From an uncultured Oscillospiraceae bacterium (GTDB lineage Bacteria; Bacillota; Clostridia; Oscillospirales; Oscillospiraceae): DNA of 46,627 nt. The notes beneath the pieces were generated by a model. That model did not search any database, was not told where the DNA came from, and saw only the letters and a program-made list of their open reading frames with translations. Made by a program: the position numbers and the translations under genes. Numbering within the stretch: position 1 is the first letter of the stretch; each line of letters begins with the position of its first letter. Where the stretch lies: positions 1 through 46,627 of the forward strand of contig CANQRM010000005.1 in assembly GCA_947626265.1 (NCBI GenBank), written 5' to 3'. Positions 7,767 to 15,755 of this stretch are shown here, one piece after another.

Positions 7767-8836
7767 TTACAGCTTTTCTCCGCACTCCGGGCAGAATTTA
7801 GGCGTACCGGTGAGAGCCGTACCGCATTTGGGGCACCGGGCGCCAAGGGCGTTGCCGCACTCCGGGCAGAACTTGGCAGTGTCGGGAACGGGGCTCCCGC
7901 AGCTGGGACATTTTGCGGAGGATTCGGCAGACGTTTCGGGTGTGCTCTGCCCTGTCACATCAAGGCCCTTTGCCAAGTCACCGAACGCAGACCCGAAGGC
8001 GCCGGCCGCGCCGAGGCCCATACCCAGGCCCATGCCAGCCCCCATGAAAGAGGCCGCGCCGGAGCTCTCGTTCTTCGCCGCGCTGTCCAGCACGTCAAAG
8101 GTGCGCTCCTGTTGGTAGTTGTACCCTATGACGTTCATCTCTGCGCGCTTGGCAAGAGCGGCCTTCAACTGCTGTACCGCCTCGTCATCCTCAGGGACGC
8201 TGATGTCGTTCACAAAACACGAAACGAGTTCCACCCGTAGGGGGCCATACCTGGCGCGATACTTTGGTGAAGGCTCTCGGATAACTCATTGAGGTAGGAG
8301 TTCACCTCAAGTACGCTTACCTTCTTCTGTACCAAGTAGGACGAGATGGCGTCCTTTATCTGCGACACATACAGGCCACGAAAGTATTTGCTAGTCGTAT
8401 CATGGTCGAAGGACGAGAGAGTGGCGACCAGTTTTACCAGGAACTTCTTTGAGTCGTTGACGCGGATACCAAACGTACCGTTGGCCCGGACGGGCATGAA
8501 CACAGAATACTTGGGGTCTTGAAGCTGGATGGGCGTGGGCGTTCCCCATGGTATGTCCAGCTTGTAGGCCTTGTTTATGTACCACACCTCGGCGGTGAAC
8601 GGCGACCGGCCGCCAAAAGGAAGGTTGACCACGTGCCGCAGCAGGGGGATGTTCGCGGTGGACAGGGTATGCCTTCCCGGGCCAAATACGTCATAGACCT
8701 GCCCGCCCTTCACCAGCACGGCCTCCTGAGCCTCGTTGACGATCAGCTGGGACCATGTGCCCAGTTCCTCGGTCGGGTATTTCCACGCCAGTACGTCAGG
8801 TCCGCCGTTATATTTGATCACATCAAACAGCGCCAT
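7767..8836 (-). pseudogene. SPFH/Band-7 protein with C-terminal zinc ribbons (YdjI-like), split by a one-base frameshift
   Basis: Two overlapping frames encode one known architecture. Bases 8836-8210 give the SPFH (stomatin/flotillin-like) domain up to APYG. The second frame, readable from 8234 to 7767, continues with VELVSCFVNDISVPEDDEA, a Gly/Ala-rich linker and two or three zinc ribbons (CPSCG, CPECG, CPKCG, CPECG). Joining them needs one extra G in the minus-strand run at 8234-8236 (three C on the plus strand). YdjI-type proteins form membrane-associated oligomers and are linked to envelope stress. The ATG at 8836 has GGGAGGC upstream. It could be a true mutation, a sequencing error in a G run, or recoding. 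Confidence 0.85.
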
Positions 8837-8859
8837 ACCTTTGCCTCCCAAATATGTGT

Positions 8860-9381
8860 TTATTTTTTTCGCTGGATATTACGCTCCTGTATCAACGCCT
8901 GCATCTCGATCCTGATCTCCGCCAGGCCGTTCACCTCGCTGGAATGGATATCGACCAGGTTGTCCACCTCCGCCGCCATACGGCTGGCCAGGGAGAGCAG
9001 GTGGGCGTCAATATCGCGGGTATCCTTTTTCGACTTTCCCAGGGCGGAGAATTTCAGGTCATCCAACAGCGCGTCCAGCGCCGCTTTTTCCCGGCTGCTG
9101 TCACCGGGGAGCAGGGCCAGCTTCGCCTTTACTTGTTCCACGATGATGCGGACCATATCCAGTTCCGCCTGCCCGCCATCCGGCCCGGCTTCGTCGTTAT
9201 CGTCTTCCATATTGTCGATAGCATATTCAAGGCACAGCTGTATCACTTCATTTCGTGACCGCCCCGTCTTATGGCTCAGATCATCCAGAAGGGAAATAAG
9301 TTCAACGGGGAGCCGCGACGCAACGACGGCCGTTTCTCCCCGGAACCGCCGTGGAGGTATTGAAAACCGTTCCTTGCTCAT
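8860..9381 (-). CDS. Ribbon-helix-helix protein with coiled-coil C-terminus
   Basis: The 173-residue product has an N-terminal CopG/Arc-like domain (about 17-55: VVASRLPVELISLLDDL, then GRSRNEVIQLCLEYAI). A long charged helical region predicted to form a coiled coil fills the rest. Such domains bind short palindromes as dimers. It is the first gene of the minus-strand envelope locus, 23 bases upstream of the SPFH gene, and a palindrome sits inside its own promoter, so autoregulation is a reasonable inference. AGGGGG precedes the ATG. The second half could instead contact the SPFH oligomer. Confidence 0.75.
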   Translation of the reverse strand: MSKERFSIPPRRFRGETAVVASRLPVELISLLDDLSHKTGRSRNEVIQLCLEYAIDNMEDDNDEAGPDGGQAELDMVRIIVEQVKAKLALLPGDSSREKAALDALLDDLKFSALGKSKKDTRDIDAHLLSLASRMAAEVDNLVDIHSSEVNGLAEIRIEMQALIQERNIQRKK

Positions 9382-9414
9382 GTCCAGCCCCCTTTCATAG
9401 AATCCTTTTTTACC

Positions 9415-9443
9415 AGTGTATTACATTTGTAAACTTGTGTCAA
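9415..9443 (-). promoter_or_regulatory. Promoter of the envelope locus with a palindrome in the spacer
   Basis: On the minus strand TTGACA (9443-9438) and TACACT (9420-9415) are separated by exactly 17 bases. The spacer carries TTACAAATGTAA, a TTACA/TGTAA inverted repeat, where a dimeric repressor would block polymerase. The first gene downstream encodes a ribbon-helix-helix protein. Confidence 0.75.
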
Positions 9444-9527
9444 TGAGAAGTTTCACTTCGATGAAAACTACTGGTATCATTCTTTCTCATGTAGCATCAA
9501 ACCCTATCTCTATATTTAGGAATTACC

Positions 9528-9792
9528 TTATCGCTCCCATTCTCTATGCTTTGTCCCTCGTTTCTGTTGGCGGTCCACTGTTTTCCTCGGCCGCTGCGCT
9601 CTCTCGCCCAGCATATCCCGCACATCCAGCTTGCTGTCATACAGTGTGACGGCCTTGAACTCATCGCCATAGGCGGCTTGCAGGCGGGCTGCGGCGGAGC
9701 GTTCCATCTCCGGGCGCAGAGCCAGACGGGCGGCGGCGCTGTTTGGAGCATTCCTCCGGCGTCAGCGGTATTTTTTCGCGTTCCTGATTCAT
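9528..9792 (-). pseudogene. Small charged protein gene, frameshifted
   Basis: A start at 9792 with GGAGGTG opens MNQEREKIPLTPEEC. Coding then continues convincingly in another frame (RLALRPEMERSAAARLQ, then AYGDEFKAVTLYDSKLDVRDMLGER) to a TAA at 9528-9530. The two frames meet within the CGCCGCCGCCC run around 9735. The intact protein would be about 87 residues and highly charged. Small proteins of this kind travel with clostridial mobile elements, but I cannot name the family. Confidence 0.55.
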
Positions 9793-10136
9793 TTCTTCAC
9801 CTCCCAAAAGATAACTGTTCGCGTTATATTTATACAATATATTTGTATGCAATTTTCCTAATAAGTCAACACAATTTTGATTACTCACTGTCAATACAAA
9901 CTGCAAAATTTGGTGCATACACTTGAAAAGGCCCGTATTTACTAGCTTTTTAGCGTTGGTGCTTTTGTAAATTTTCAAGAAAAATTTTATTTAAATATGC
10001 ACAGTACACTACAACGCCCGAAATTTGCAAAAATATGCGCCTGCTATTGCCGCACCTCTGCTTGTATGTTATAATCGGCGCAAGGGCCTGCCCCCTGCCA
10101 GCCCAATACATACAGAACAAAAGGAGAGCGTGGAAC
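9793..10136. other. AT-rich spacer between divergent small genes
   Basis: About 340 bases contain no convincing gene. The left part is AT-rich with TATA-like words that could drive the minus-strand broken gene. The right part holds a strong plus-strand promoter (10047-10075). Confidence 0.5.
10047..10075 (+). promoter_or_regulatory. Sigma-A type promoter for the 10137 gene
   Basis: TTGCCG (10047-10052) and a perfect TATAAT (10070-10075) are separated by 17 bases. The small gene starts about 60 bases downstream. Confidence 0.75.
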
Positions 10137-10364
10137 ATGGCTTACAAGGTAATTATCACTTTCCCGGATGGCGAAACCTTTGACTCGGAAGAAGAAGACG
10201 GCCCGCTTGGCATCTTCGATACTGAAGAGGAGGCACAGGAATACTTTAACGAATGGCTGAACGGCTACGAAACCGGCGGGGAAGTCCTGCATATGTCTAA
10301 TCCCGGCGATTATCCGATGGAGATAGTCGGGCAAGAGCCAGAATACGAAATAGTCGAGGCCTAA
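10137..10364 (+). CDS. Small acidic protein, function unknown
   Basis: The 75-residue, strongly acidic, cytoplasmic protein starts MAYKVIITFPDGE and contains DTEEEAQEYFNEWLNGY and VLHMSNPGDYP. The ATG at 10137 has AAGGAGAG eight bases upstream, and a consensus-like promoter lies just before it. The acidic composition and the mobile-element setting would suit a DNA-mimic or an accessory plasmid-type protein, but nothing in the sequence proves this. A second small gene follows 82 bases later. Confidence 0.75.
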   Translation: MAYKVIITFPDGETFDSEEEDGPLGIFDTEEEAQEYFNEWLNGYETGGEVLHMSNPGDYPMEIVGQEPEYEIVEA

Positions 10365-10446
10365 TTTCATACGTATACACATAGATAATTAAAAAAGCGC
10401 CGGCCCGGTAAAGCATGGTATTATATGGGCTAAGGAGGGATAAATC

Positions 10447-10893
10447 ATGAAAAAAGTCGCTATCATTCTTTTAACCGTATTTCTGTTTACTTCTATATTT
10501 GCTGTTGTCGTGCTTGCTGAAGAATCACAAGTTATTGATTTGAGCGAATACGACGACGAAACATTTATCAAGCTATACGAACAGGTGAAAGATGAACTTG
10601 TCGCAAGGCATATTGAAAAGACTGCACATTTAAAGGCAAGCCCCACACCGTATGTTATCGGGCGAGACATTCCGGCCGGTGATTATCTGCTCCAAAAAAG
10701 TGCCCCGGATGGAGAGGGTGGTGTAGGTCTTGCTACTCTAAATGAAGACTTCACCCCCGATAAAGTAAAGATTGATACGTATATTGACGCAGATGAGGAT
10801 TTTTCAATATACATAACAGCAGAAGAAGGGGAAGTTTTGATTGTCGAGTTAGATTGTGACCTGACAATTTCCACCGGCGTAAAGTTTGAGTAA
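10447..10893 (+). CDS. Small exported protein with a YxxGxDIPAGDY motif
   Basis: The 148-residue product has a signal peptide (about 1-24, ending VVLAEE). After a helical spacer it carries YVIGRDIPAGDYLL (about 74-87). This motif begins a small beta-rich domain seen in many exported Firmicute proteins of unknown role. The ATG is preceded by AAGGAGGG. A terminator follows at once. It is less GC-rich than the chromosomal genes to the right, in keeping with acquired DNA. Confidence 0.8.
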   Translation: MKKVAIILLTVFLFTSIFAVVVLAEESQVIDLSEYDDETFIKLYEQVKDELVARHIEKTAHLKASPTPYVIGRDIPAGDYLLQKSAPDGEGGVGLATLNEDFTPDKVKIDTYIDADEDFSIYITAEEGEVLIVELDCDLTISTGVKFE

Positions 10894-10912
10894 CCTACCA
10901 TATAAAACAGTA

Positions 10913-10955
10913 AGCACCCCACCCGGCCAGTAACGGCCGGATGGGGTGCTTTTTC
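10913..10955 (+). terminator. Rho-independent terminator
   Basis: AGCACCCCA (10913-10921) pairs with TGGGGTGCT (10942-10950). An inner CCGGCC/GGCCGG stem and a T tract follow the exported-protein gene by about 20 bases. Confidence 0.9.
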
Positions 10956-11508
10956 TATGGGGTTACAGATGAGGAATGGCCTAATTTTTAAGTTGTACGC
11001 GCAAAAGTGTTCGCACTGGTCAATTTTTGCCCCCCTGCCGCGGTATTTCCGGGTGCCTATGTAAATGCCGCAGATGCCCGCACCGCGGGGATTTGCGGGG
11101 ATTCGGCCCGATTCTTCGGGCCAGCTTTTGGGCGATTTTGTTTCTTCCGCCAAAAAGAAGATGGGCGGCAGGGGTTGCCGCCCATAAAGCGTGAAAGCTG
11201 CCAGTGGCAGGTTTCGCGCACACAGGGGGGAAAGATGGCGGGGAGCCATGTTTCACCCCTGTGCAGCCGATGCCGCGCACGGCGTTGGCTGGCCCTCCGC
11301 AGGAGCGCACGGTGCAAGGCGCAAGCCGCAGCATACCACCGCCGATCGGGGCCCCCACGCGAGCCCAGCGTAGCGGGTCGCGTGGGGAGAGGAGGCGCCG
11401 CGGGCTATCCGGGGTTTGCCGCTTGCGGTGAACCCCGGCCTAGCCCAGCGAGCGACGACGAAGTGGTGAGTAAGTGCGCCCTTCGGGAGAAAAAAGAGGG
11501 CGTCCCGG
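10956..11508. other. Hairpin-rich non-coding stretch
   Basis: About 550 bases have no credible gene. Perfect or near-perfect hairpins include GGCCCGA/TCGGGCC at about 11105-11122, GGGCGGCA/TTGCCGCCC at about 11164-11183, palindrome copy C at 11353-11387 and CCGGGGTT/AACCCCGG around 11411-11440. It lies directly downstream of DUF3847, where related mobilizable elements keep oriT and a relaxase gene; no relaxase is seen, so this may be a remnant transfer origin. Confidence 0.45.
11347..11387 (-). repeat. Dispersed palindromic repeat, copy C
   Basis: Read on the minus strand, arms CCCCACGCGA and TCGCGTGGGG enclose CCCGCTACGCTGGG. The same unpaired C precedes the 3' arm and GGCCCC trails, as in copies A and B. 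The arm sequence is different but still fully paired. Confidence 0.75.
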
Positions 11509-11718
11509 TCAGCCGGAACGCCCAAGGTTTTGATGGAGAAGATAATCCTCCAAATCGGTCAAAGGCATAGATGCAGCCTGCGGACAGGCTTTCTCCAGGA
11601 TCGCACCCTCCTGGATGAGCCGCCTCGTCCGGGCTTTTCGCTCTTTTTGGCGGTTTCTGGCCTGGGCTTCCTCCAGTCGGTGCTTTGCCTGTAACAGCTT
11701 TTTCTCATTTTCGGTCAT
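11509..11718 (-). CDS. DUF3847-like small protein of mobile elements
   Basis: The 69-residue basic helical protein (MTENEKKLLQAKHRLEEAQ, then RKARTRRLIQEGAILE) matches the DUF3847 pattern with its conserved R-x-x-R-L-I-x-x-G-A-I-L-E core. In related elements it sits just before the mobilization relaxase gene. Here no relaxase follows; the next 550 bases are non-coding and hairpin-rich. The ATG at 11718 has AGGGAGAGGG in front; an upstream ATG at 11757 has no ribosome site. It lies 134 bases downstream of parR. Confidence 0.8.
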   Translation of the reverse strand: MTENEKKLLQAKHRLEEAQARNRQKERKARTRRLIQEGAILEKACPQAASMPLTDLEDYLLHQNLGRSG

Positions 11719-11852
11719 TTCCCTCTCCCTTTCGACAAGATACGCCCGCTTTTTCATTGGGCAGGATATATAGTGGTATCAAATTCCGGCTGTTTTGATG
11801 TCATGCTGTCTTGCTCATAGGGAAGCGGCATCAAACCGGGGCGGACCTGGTA

Positions 11853-12152
11853 TCAAAAGCTGTCCGCGAAATCCAGCGCGGCGGAGATGTCTTCCTCGCT
11901 GTCCCGTTCTATCGCGGGTCCGGGAGCGGGGGCGGGCTGGGAGCGCAGACCGCGCTCCACAGCCTTTTCCACTGCCCGAAGAAGGGCAGCCTCCTTTTCC
12001 TGCCGGTCAAAGTATTCATTGACCGCCGCCGCGATCAGCTTGCCGTAGGAGTGGAACTGCCGCTTGTCCATCTGCCGCAGCCGTTCCCATGCCCGCCGCT
12101 CGTCCGCGTTGTCCAGGTCCAGCCGGAGCGTGGCGGCAAAGATGTGTTTCAT
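11853..12152 (-). CDS. ParR-like partner of the ParM actin
   Basis: The 99-residue protein begins MKHIFAATLRLDLDNADERRAWERL and continues with a helical region (YGKLIAAAVNEYF), as expected for a small ribbon-helix-helix adaptor that links an actin-like filament to centromere repeats. The start overlaps the parM stop by four bases (ATGA). The position immediately after a ParM gene is the strongest argument. No clear centromere iterons were seen next to it. Confidence 0.7.
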   Translation of the reverse strand: MKHIFAATLRLDLDNADERRAWERLRQMDKRQFHSYGKLIAAAVNEYFDRQEKEAALLRAVEKAVERGLRSQPAPAPGPAIERDSEEDISAALDFADSF

Positions 12153-13075
12153 ACCACGCCTTCCCGCTTTTGCCGTTTCTGGGCTGCAAGGAACTCATAG
12201 CCCTTGGCGGTGGCGCAGATGTCGTCTATGATGAGCACCCGGTCCGGGTCATACCGGCCAAAGTGCTTTATCATGCAGCCTCCGCCGCCTACCACGAACA
12301 GGCGCATCAGCTCCGGGTCATATTCATGCTCCCGCAGATGGCGGAAGATGCCGGACACATAGGCCGACGCCGCCTCCCGGATGGCCGTGAGATACCGCTC
12401 GCTTATATCTGCCGTACCAGTACGGATGACGCGCTCAATGACAGTTTCACCCACCGACGCGCCGAACTGCCGCAGCAGGCTCTCCCGCACGGCGAGCATA
12501 CACTGATTCGTTCCATACTTCTCGGTGAAGCACAGCTTTTGTACGGGCCGGCGCTCATTGATATACATGACGTTCATGGTGCCGTTTCCGATGTCGCAGA
12601 GCATATTGGTCCCGGAAAACTCCCGGAGCCGGTCTGCCACGGCGGAAAAGCCCTGGGGAAACACGTCAGCGCCGGTGAACTCCACATGGTAGTCAACGCC
12701 CCGGAAGGTGAAGTCCACGCTGTCGTTTTGGAGCAGATACGCCTTGAACCGCTCCTTCTGATCGCTTACCCAGGTGAGGGGCAGGCCTGCCGCCAGATGT
12801 ACACGGGCTGAGGTCATATCCCGCATGTTCAGTTCCCGCGCTATGGCGGCCAAGGTCAGCACATAGTAGTCCAGATCGCCCATCTTGTCGGCGGCGAACT
12901 CCTTGTGTTCCTCTCCGATGAGGTAATAGCGCCCGTTCCAGACGAGCAGACTGCTCTTGAAAGTGGGTTCCGTGTCATATTCGGTCACGCCGGTCTTAAA
13001 GCAACAATGGGCGGTCTTGATATTCCCATAGCCGTGGTCTATGCCGATGATGATGGGTGTATTGATAAAACTCAT
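12149..13075 (-). CDS. parM: ParM/StbA-family plasmid segregation actin
   Basis: The 308-residue product has the actin-type ATPase signature: phosphate-1 loop GIDHGYGNIKTA near the N-terminus, phosphate-2 LCDIGNGTMNVMYI in the middle and the adenosine motif VVGGGGCMI near the C-terminus. Such proteins polymerize to push apart plasmid copies, or the circular form of integrative elements. The ATG at 13075 has AGAAAGGAAAC upstream. It overlaps parR. Presence next to a large serine recombinase suggests an integrative element with a plasmid-like phase. Confidence 0.88.
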   Translation of the reverse strand: MSFINTPIIIGIDHGYGNIKTAHCCFKTGVTEYDTEPTFKSSLLVWNGRYYLIGEEHKEFAADKMGDLDYYVLTLAAIARELNMRDMTSARVHLAAGLPLTWVSDQKERFKAYLLQNDSVDFTFRGVDYHVEFTGADVFPQGFSAVADRLREFSGTNMLCDIGNGTMNVMYINERRPVQKLCFTEKYGTNQCMLAVRESLLRQFGASVGETVIERVIRTGTADISERYLTAIREAASAYVSGIFRHLREHEYDPELMRLFVVGGGGCMIKHFGRYDPDRVLIIDDICATAKGYEFLAAQKRQKREGVV

Positions 13076-13118
13076 ATTGTTTCCTTTCTGCCGCGGTGCG
13101 GCGGGTAAAATGGGCAGC

Positions 13119-13149
13119 AAAAAGCGGCCCGCGATCTCTCACGGGCCGC
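13119..13149 (-). terminator. Rho-independent terminator after fic
   Basis: On the minus strand GCGGCCCG (13149-13142) pairs with CGGGCCGC (13131-13124) and is followed by TTTTTGC. It separates the recombinase-fic transcript from the parM-parR pair. Confidence 0.8.
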
Positions 13150-13179
13150 CGCTGCGGTGTCTATGATTTGTTGGGGCTG

Positions 13180-13962
13180 TTATTGGCTGGCCTTGCCGGG
13201 AAGCTGGATCTTGAACATCCTGCAATAATCCTTTTGCGCCTCCAGTTCACACTCTGCGATCAAACGGACAAACGCCTCGTCGGAGGGGTTCTCGCTCCTT
13301 TGTGCAAGCTGCAGAGCGGCGATATAATCATGCCGGAGAATGGGCGGGATGGAGACCACACAATAGCCTTGCCGGATCAGGAGCAGATTCATCAGCAGCC
13401 GTGCCGTCCGCCCGTTGCCATCCTGAAATGGGTGGATGTCAACGAGCCGCCGATGGGCATAGGCGGCATATTCCACGGGATGAAGAGCAGCCTGTTTCTG
13501 CTTCAAATCCTGTATCAGTCCGGCCATTTGGACCGGTACGTCCGCGGCAGTCGGCGGCACATACTCCGTGCCGGAAATGAACACCTGCCCTTTGCGGTAC
13601 TGTCCGGCTTCCTCGGCGTCTATGCCGCTGTAGAACAGAAAGTGCAGCCGTTTTATAACATCCTCCGTAAGCTGAAAATCCTTGCTTCGGGCCAGCGAGA
13701 CCATGTGATCATACGCTCTCCCGTGGCCCGCCGCCTCGTAGCAGTCGCGCAGAGGCTTTCCGCCTACGGTAATGCCGTCCTCCAGAAGCACTTTCGTCTC
13801 AGAGAGAGTGAGGGAGTTTCCCTCCAGGGCGTTGGAACTGTACGTCGTTCCTATCTTATAGTAGGCGTCCAGATGCTTGATCTCTGCCTCAGAAAGCGGG
13901 CGGTGTTCCCGGATATAAGCGGCATTTCGGTCGATCCGATCCAGCAATTCACGATTCGTCAT
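13180..13962 (-). CDS. Fic-family AMP transferase
   Basis: The 260-residue protein carries the complete Fic motif HPFQDGNGRTAR (177-188), so it should be catalytically competent; most Fic enzymes transfer AMP to hydroxyl groups of target proteins. An N-terminal inhibitory helix motif fits Ser43-xxx-Glu47-Gly48 (SNALEGN), the class with self-inhibition in the same chain. The start overlaps the recombinase stop (ATGA), with AGGAGG nine bases upstream, so it is co-translated with the recombinase. No separate antitoxin is visible. Roles in element maintenance or host modulation are inferences. Confidence 0.92.
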   Translation of the reverse strand: MTNRELLDRIDRNAAYIREHRPLSEAEIKHLDAYYKIGTTYSSNALEGNSLTLSETKVLLEDGITVGGKPLRDCYEAAGHGRAYDHMVSLARSKDFQLTEDVIKRLHFLFYSGIDAEEAGQYRKGQVFISGTEYVPPTAADVPVQMAGLIQDLKQKQAALHPVEYAAYAHRRLVDIHPFQDGNGRTARLLMNLLLIRQGYCVVSIPPILRHDYIAALQLAQRSENPSDEAFVRLIAECELEAQKDYCRMFKIQLPGKASQ

Positions 13963-15755
13963 ACTGCCGCAGCCTCCTGTCTCTGCTTTTTCCGCTGGGT
14001 ACAGCGGCGGGATTTCTCCCGGTTATATGCCCTGCGCTGCCTGTCCTTTTCCATCCTCTCCAGCTCCTCCGCCGTAGGTTCGGGCTGGGGAATGTCGAAC
14101 TTGCCAATGAACTTCAGGTAAATGTCCACTTCCTGGACCCGCTCCCCGGTGGAGCGGTCCGGCGCGTGGACGACGATCTTGTCCACGAACTCGTAGATCA
14201 TGGGCGTCGTCAGTTCGGTGAAGTCCGTGTACTTCCGCGCCAGCGCCAAAAACTGCTCCGCCCGGTCGGTGTCGCTGTCATAGACGGCCAGTTTCTTTTC
14301 CGTTTCCTCAATGGACGCCTCCAGCTCCGCCTGCTCCCGTTCATAATCGGCGGACAGCATCTCATATCGCTTCTCAGGCATCTTTCCGGTGGCGTATGCC
14401 TCATACAGCTTCTTGATGAGGCTGTCCAATTCGGCGCAGCGCCGCTTGGCCTGGGACACCTGCCGCTTCAGGTCACGGGCTGCCTCCTTCTGCCGTATCT
14501 CGGAGGCCTCCCGCACCTGGCGGGTGAACGCTTCCTGGTCAGAGAGGGCATAGGCGCTCGCCTCGCGGATGGCGTCCAGCACCAGCGCCCGGAGCGCACG
14601 GGTCGTGATATAGTGGCTGGAACATTTTCTTTCCGTGTGGGTGATGGTCCGGGAATAGGTAGCGCAGTCGTAGTGGTCATAAGGGTAGAGGCCCGTAACC
14701 GGGTCCAGTCCGCGCTTTTCCCTGTCCGCCCGTGAGCGGTTCCGATGGTTGAACATCTTCCCGCCGCACTCCGCGCAGTATACAAGACCGGTCAAAGGGT
14801 TAGCCGCGTCCACATTATCTGTGCGCTTCACTGTTCTGCGTATCTGTTGGGCCAGCTTCCAGGTCTCCGGGTCCACGATGGCCTCATGCGTGTCCTCAAA
14901 GACCATCCATTCCTCCGGCGGGCGCTTTCGCGCGTGCTTGTCCTTGTAGGATTCCTTATAGGAACGGAAGTTGACCGTGTGGCCCATATACTCCGGCTTG
15001 GCGATGATCTCTGCGACCGTGTTGTTTGCCCAGTCATAGGGACGGGCAGCGTCCACATTCTTCTGATGCGTACCGCTGCCATGCCTTGCCAGATAGTAGG
15101 AGGGCCGCTCCACCTTGTCATCCCGGAGGATGCGGGCGATCTCGCCCGGTCCCCGCCCCTCAATGCTCAAACGAAAGATGCGCCGGACGACAGCCGCCGC
15201 TTCCTCATCGACGAGCCAGTGGTGTTTGTCCTCGGGGTCCTTGCGGTAGCCGTACAGCGCGTTGGCGGTGTTGGGTTTTCCGGCCCTGCCCCGTATCTGA
15301 TACGCGGCGACCTGTTTCCGACTGCAATCCCGCAGATACCACTCGTTCATGATGTTGAGGAACGGGGTGAACTCGCCGCTGGCCTTGTCCGCGCTGTCCA
15401 CGCCATTGGCAACCGCGATGAAACGGACGCCACGCTCCCGGAACAGCACCTCCGTATAAAAGCCGGTCTGCAAATAGTCACGGCCTATGCGGGACATGTC
15501 CTTTGCCAGCACCGTGCCCACTTTCCCGGCGTCGATGTCCGCCAGCAGCCGTTTCCAGCTGGGGCGGTCAAAGGTGCCGCCGGAGTAGCCGTCGTCCGTG
15601 TAATGGACGCAGTTGGTGAAACCGTGCTGGGCGGCGTAGTCCTCCAGCATCTGCTTTTGTCCTATGATGGAGTTGCTGTCGCCCAACAGCTCATCGTCAC
15701 GGGACAGCCGCTCATATAGGGCGGTGATGGTTTGGTCCGTCTGCCTGCTGTTCAT
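13959..15755 (-). CDS. Large serine recombinase (TnpX-like)
   Basis: The 598-residue protein has an N-terminal resolvase domain with nucleophile Ser18 (YERLSRDDE) and AKDMSRIGRDYLQTGFY. A recombinase domain follows (ANALYGYRKDPEDKHHW), then a zinc ribbon (CAECGGKMF, with a later Cys) and a C-terminal coiled coil with DUF4368-like end (VHAPDRSTGERVQEVDIYLKF). Such enzymes excise and integrate clostridial transposons such as Tn4451. The ATG at 15755 overlaps the tnpW stop and has AAAGGAG upstream. The full length and intact serine suggest activity. The attachment sites could not be located by eye. Confidence 0.95.
   Translation of the reverse strand: MNSRQTDQTITALYERLSRDDELLGDSNSIIGQKQMLEDYAAQHGFTNCVHYTDDGYSGGTFDRPSWKRLLADIDAGKVGTVLAKDMSRIGRDYLQTGFYTEVLFRERGVRFIAVANGVDSADKASGEFTPFLNIMNEWYLRDCSRKQVAAYQIRGRAGKPNTANALYGYRKDPEDKHHWLVDEEAAAVVRRIFRLSIEGRGPGEIARILRDDKVERPSYYLARHGSGTHQKNVDAARPYDWANNTVAEIIAKPEYMGHTVNFRSYKESYKDKHARKRPPEEWMVFEDTHEAIVDPETWKLAQQIRRTVKRTDNVDAANPLTGLVYCAECGGKMFNHRNRSRADREKRGLDPVTGLYPYDHYDCATYSRTITHTERKCSSHYITTRALRALVLDAIREASAYALSDQEAFTRQVREASEIRQKEAARDLKRQVSQAKRRCAELDSLIKKLYEAYATGKMPEKRYEMLSADYEREQAELEASIEETEKKLAVYDSDTDRAEQFLALARKYTDFTELTTPMIYEFVDKIVVHAPDRSTGERVQEVDIYLKFIGKFDIPQPEPTAEELERMEKDRQRRAYNREKSRRCTQRKKQRQEAAAV

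Noticed and set aside
11007-11570. Open frames in the 11.0-11.5 kb GC-rich stretch
   Set aside because: Several overlapping frames exist on both strands, none with a ribosome site or known motif; hairpins and a palindrome explain the region better.
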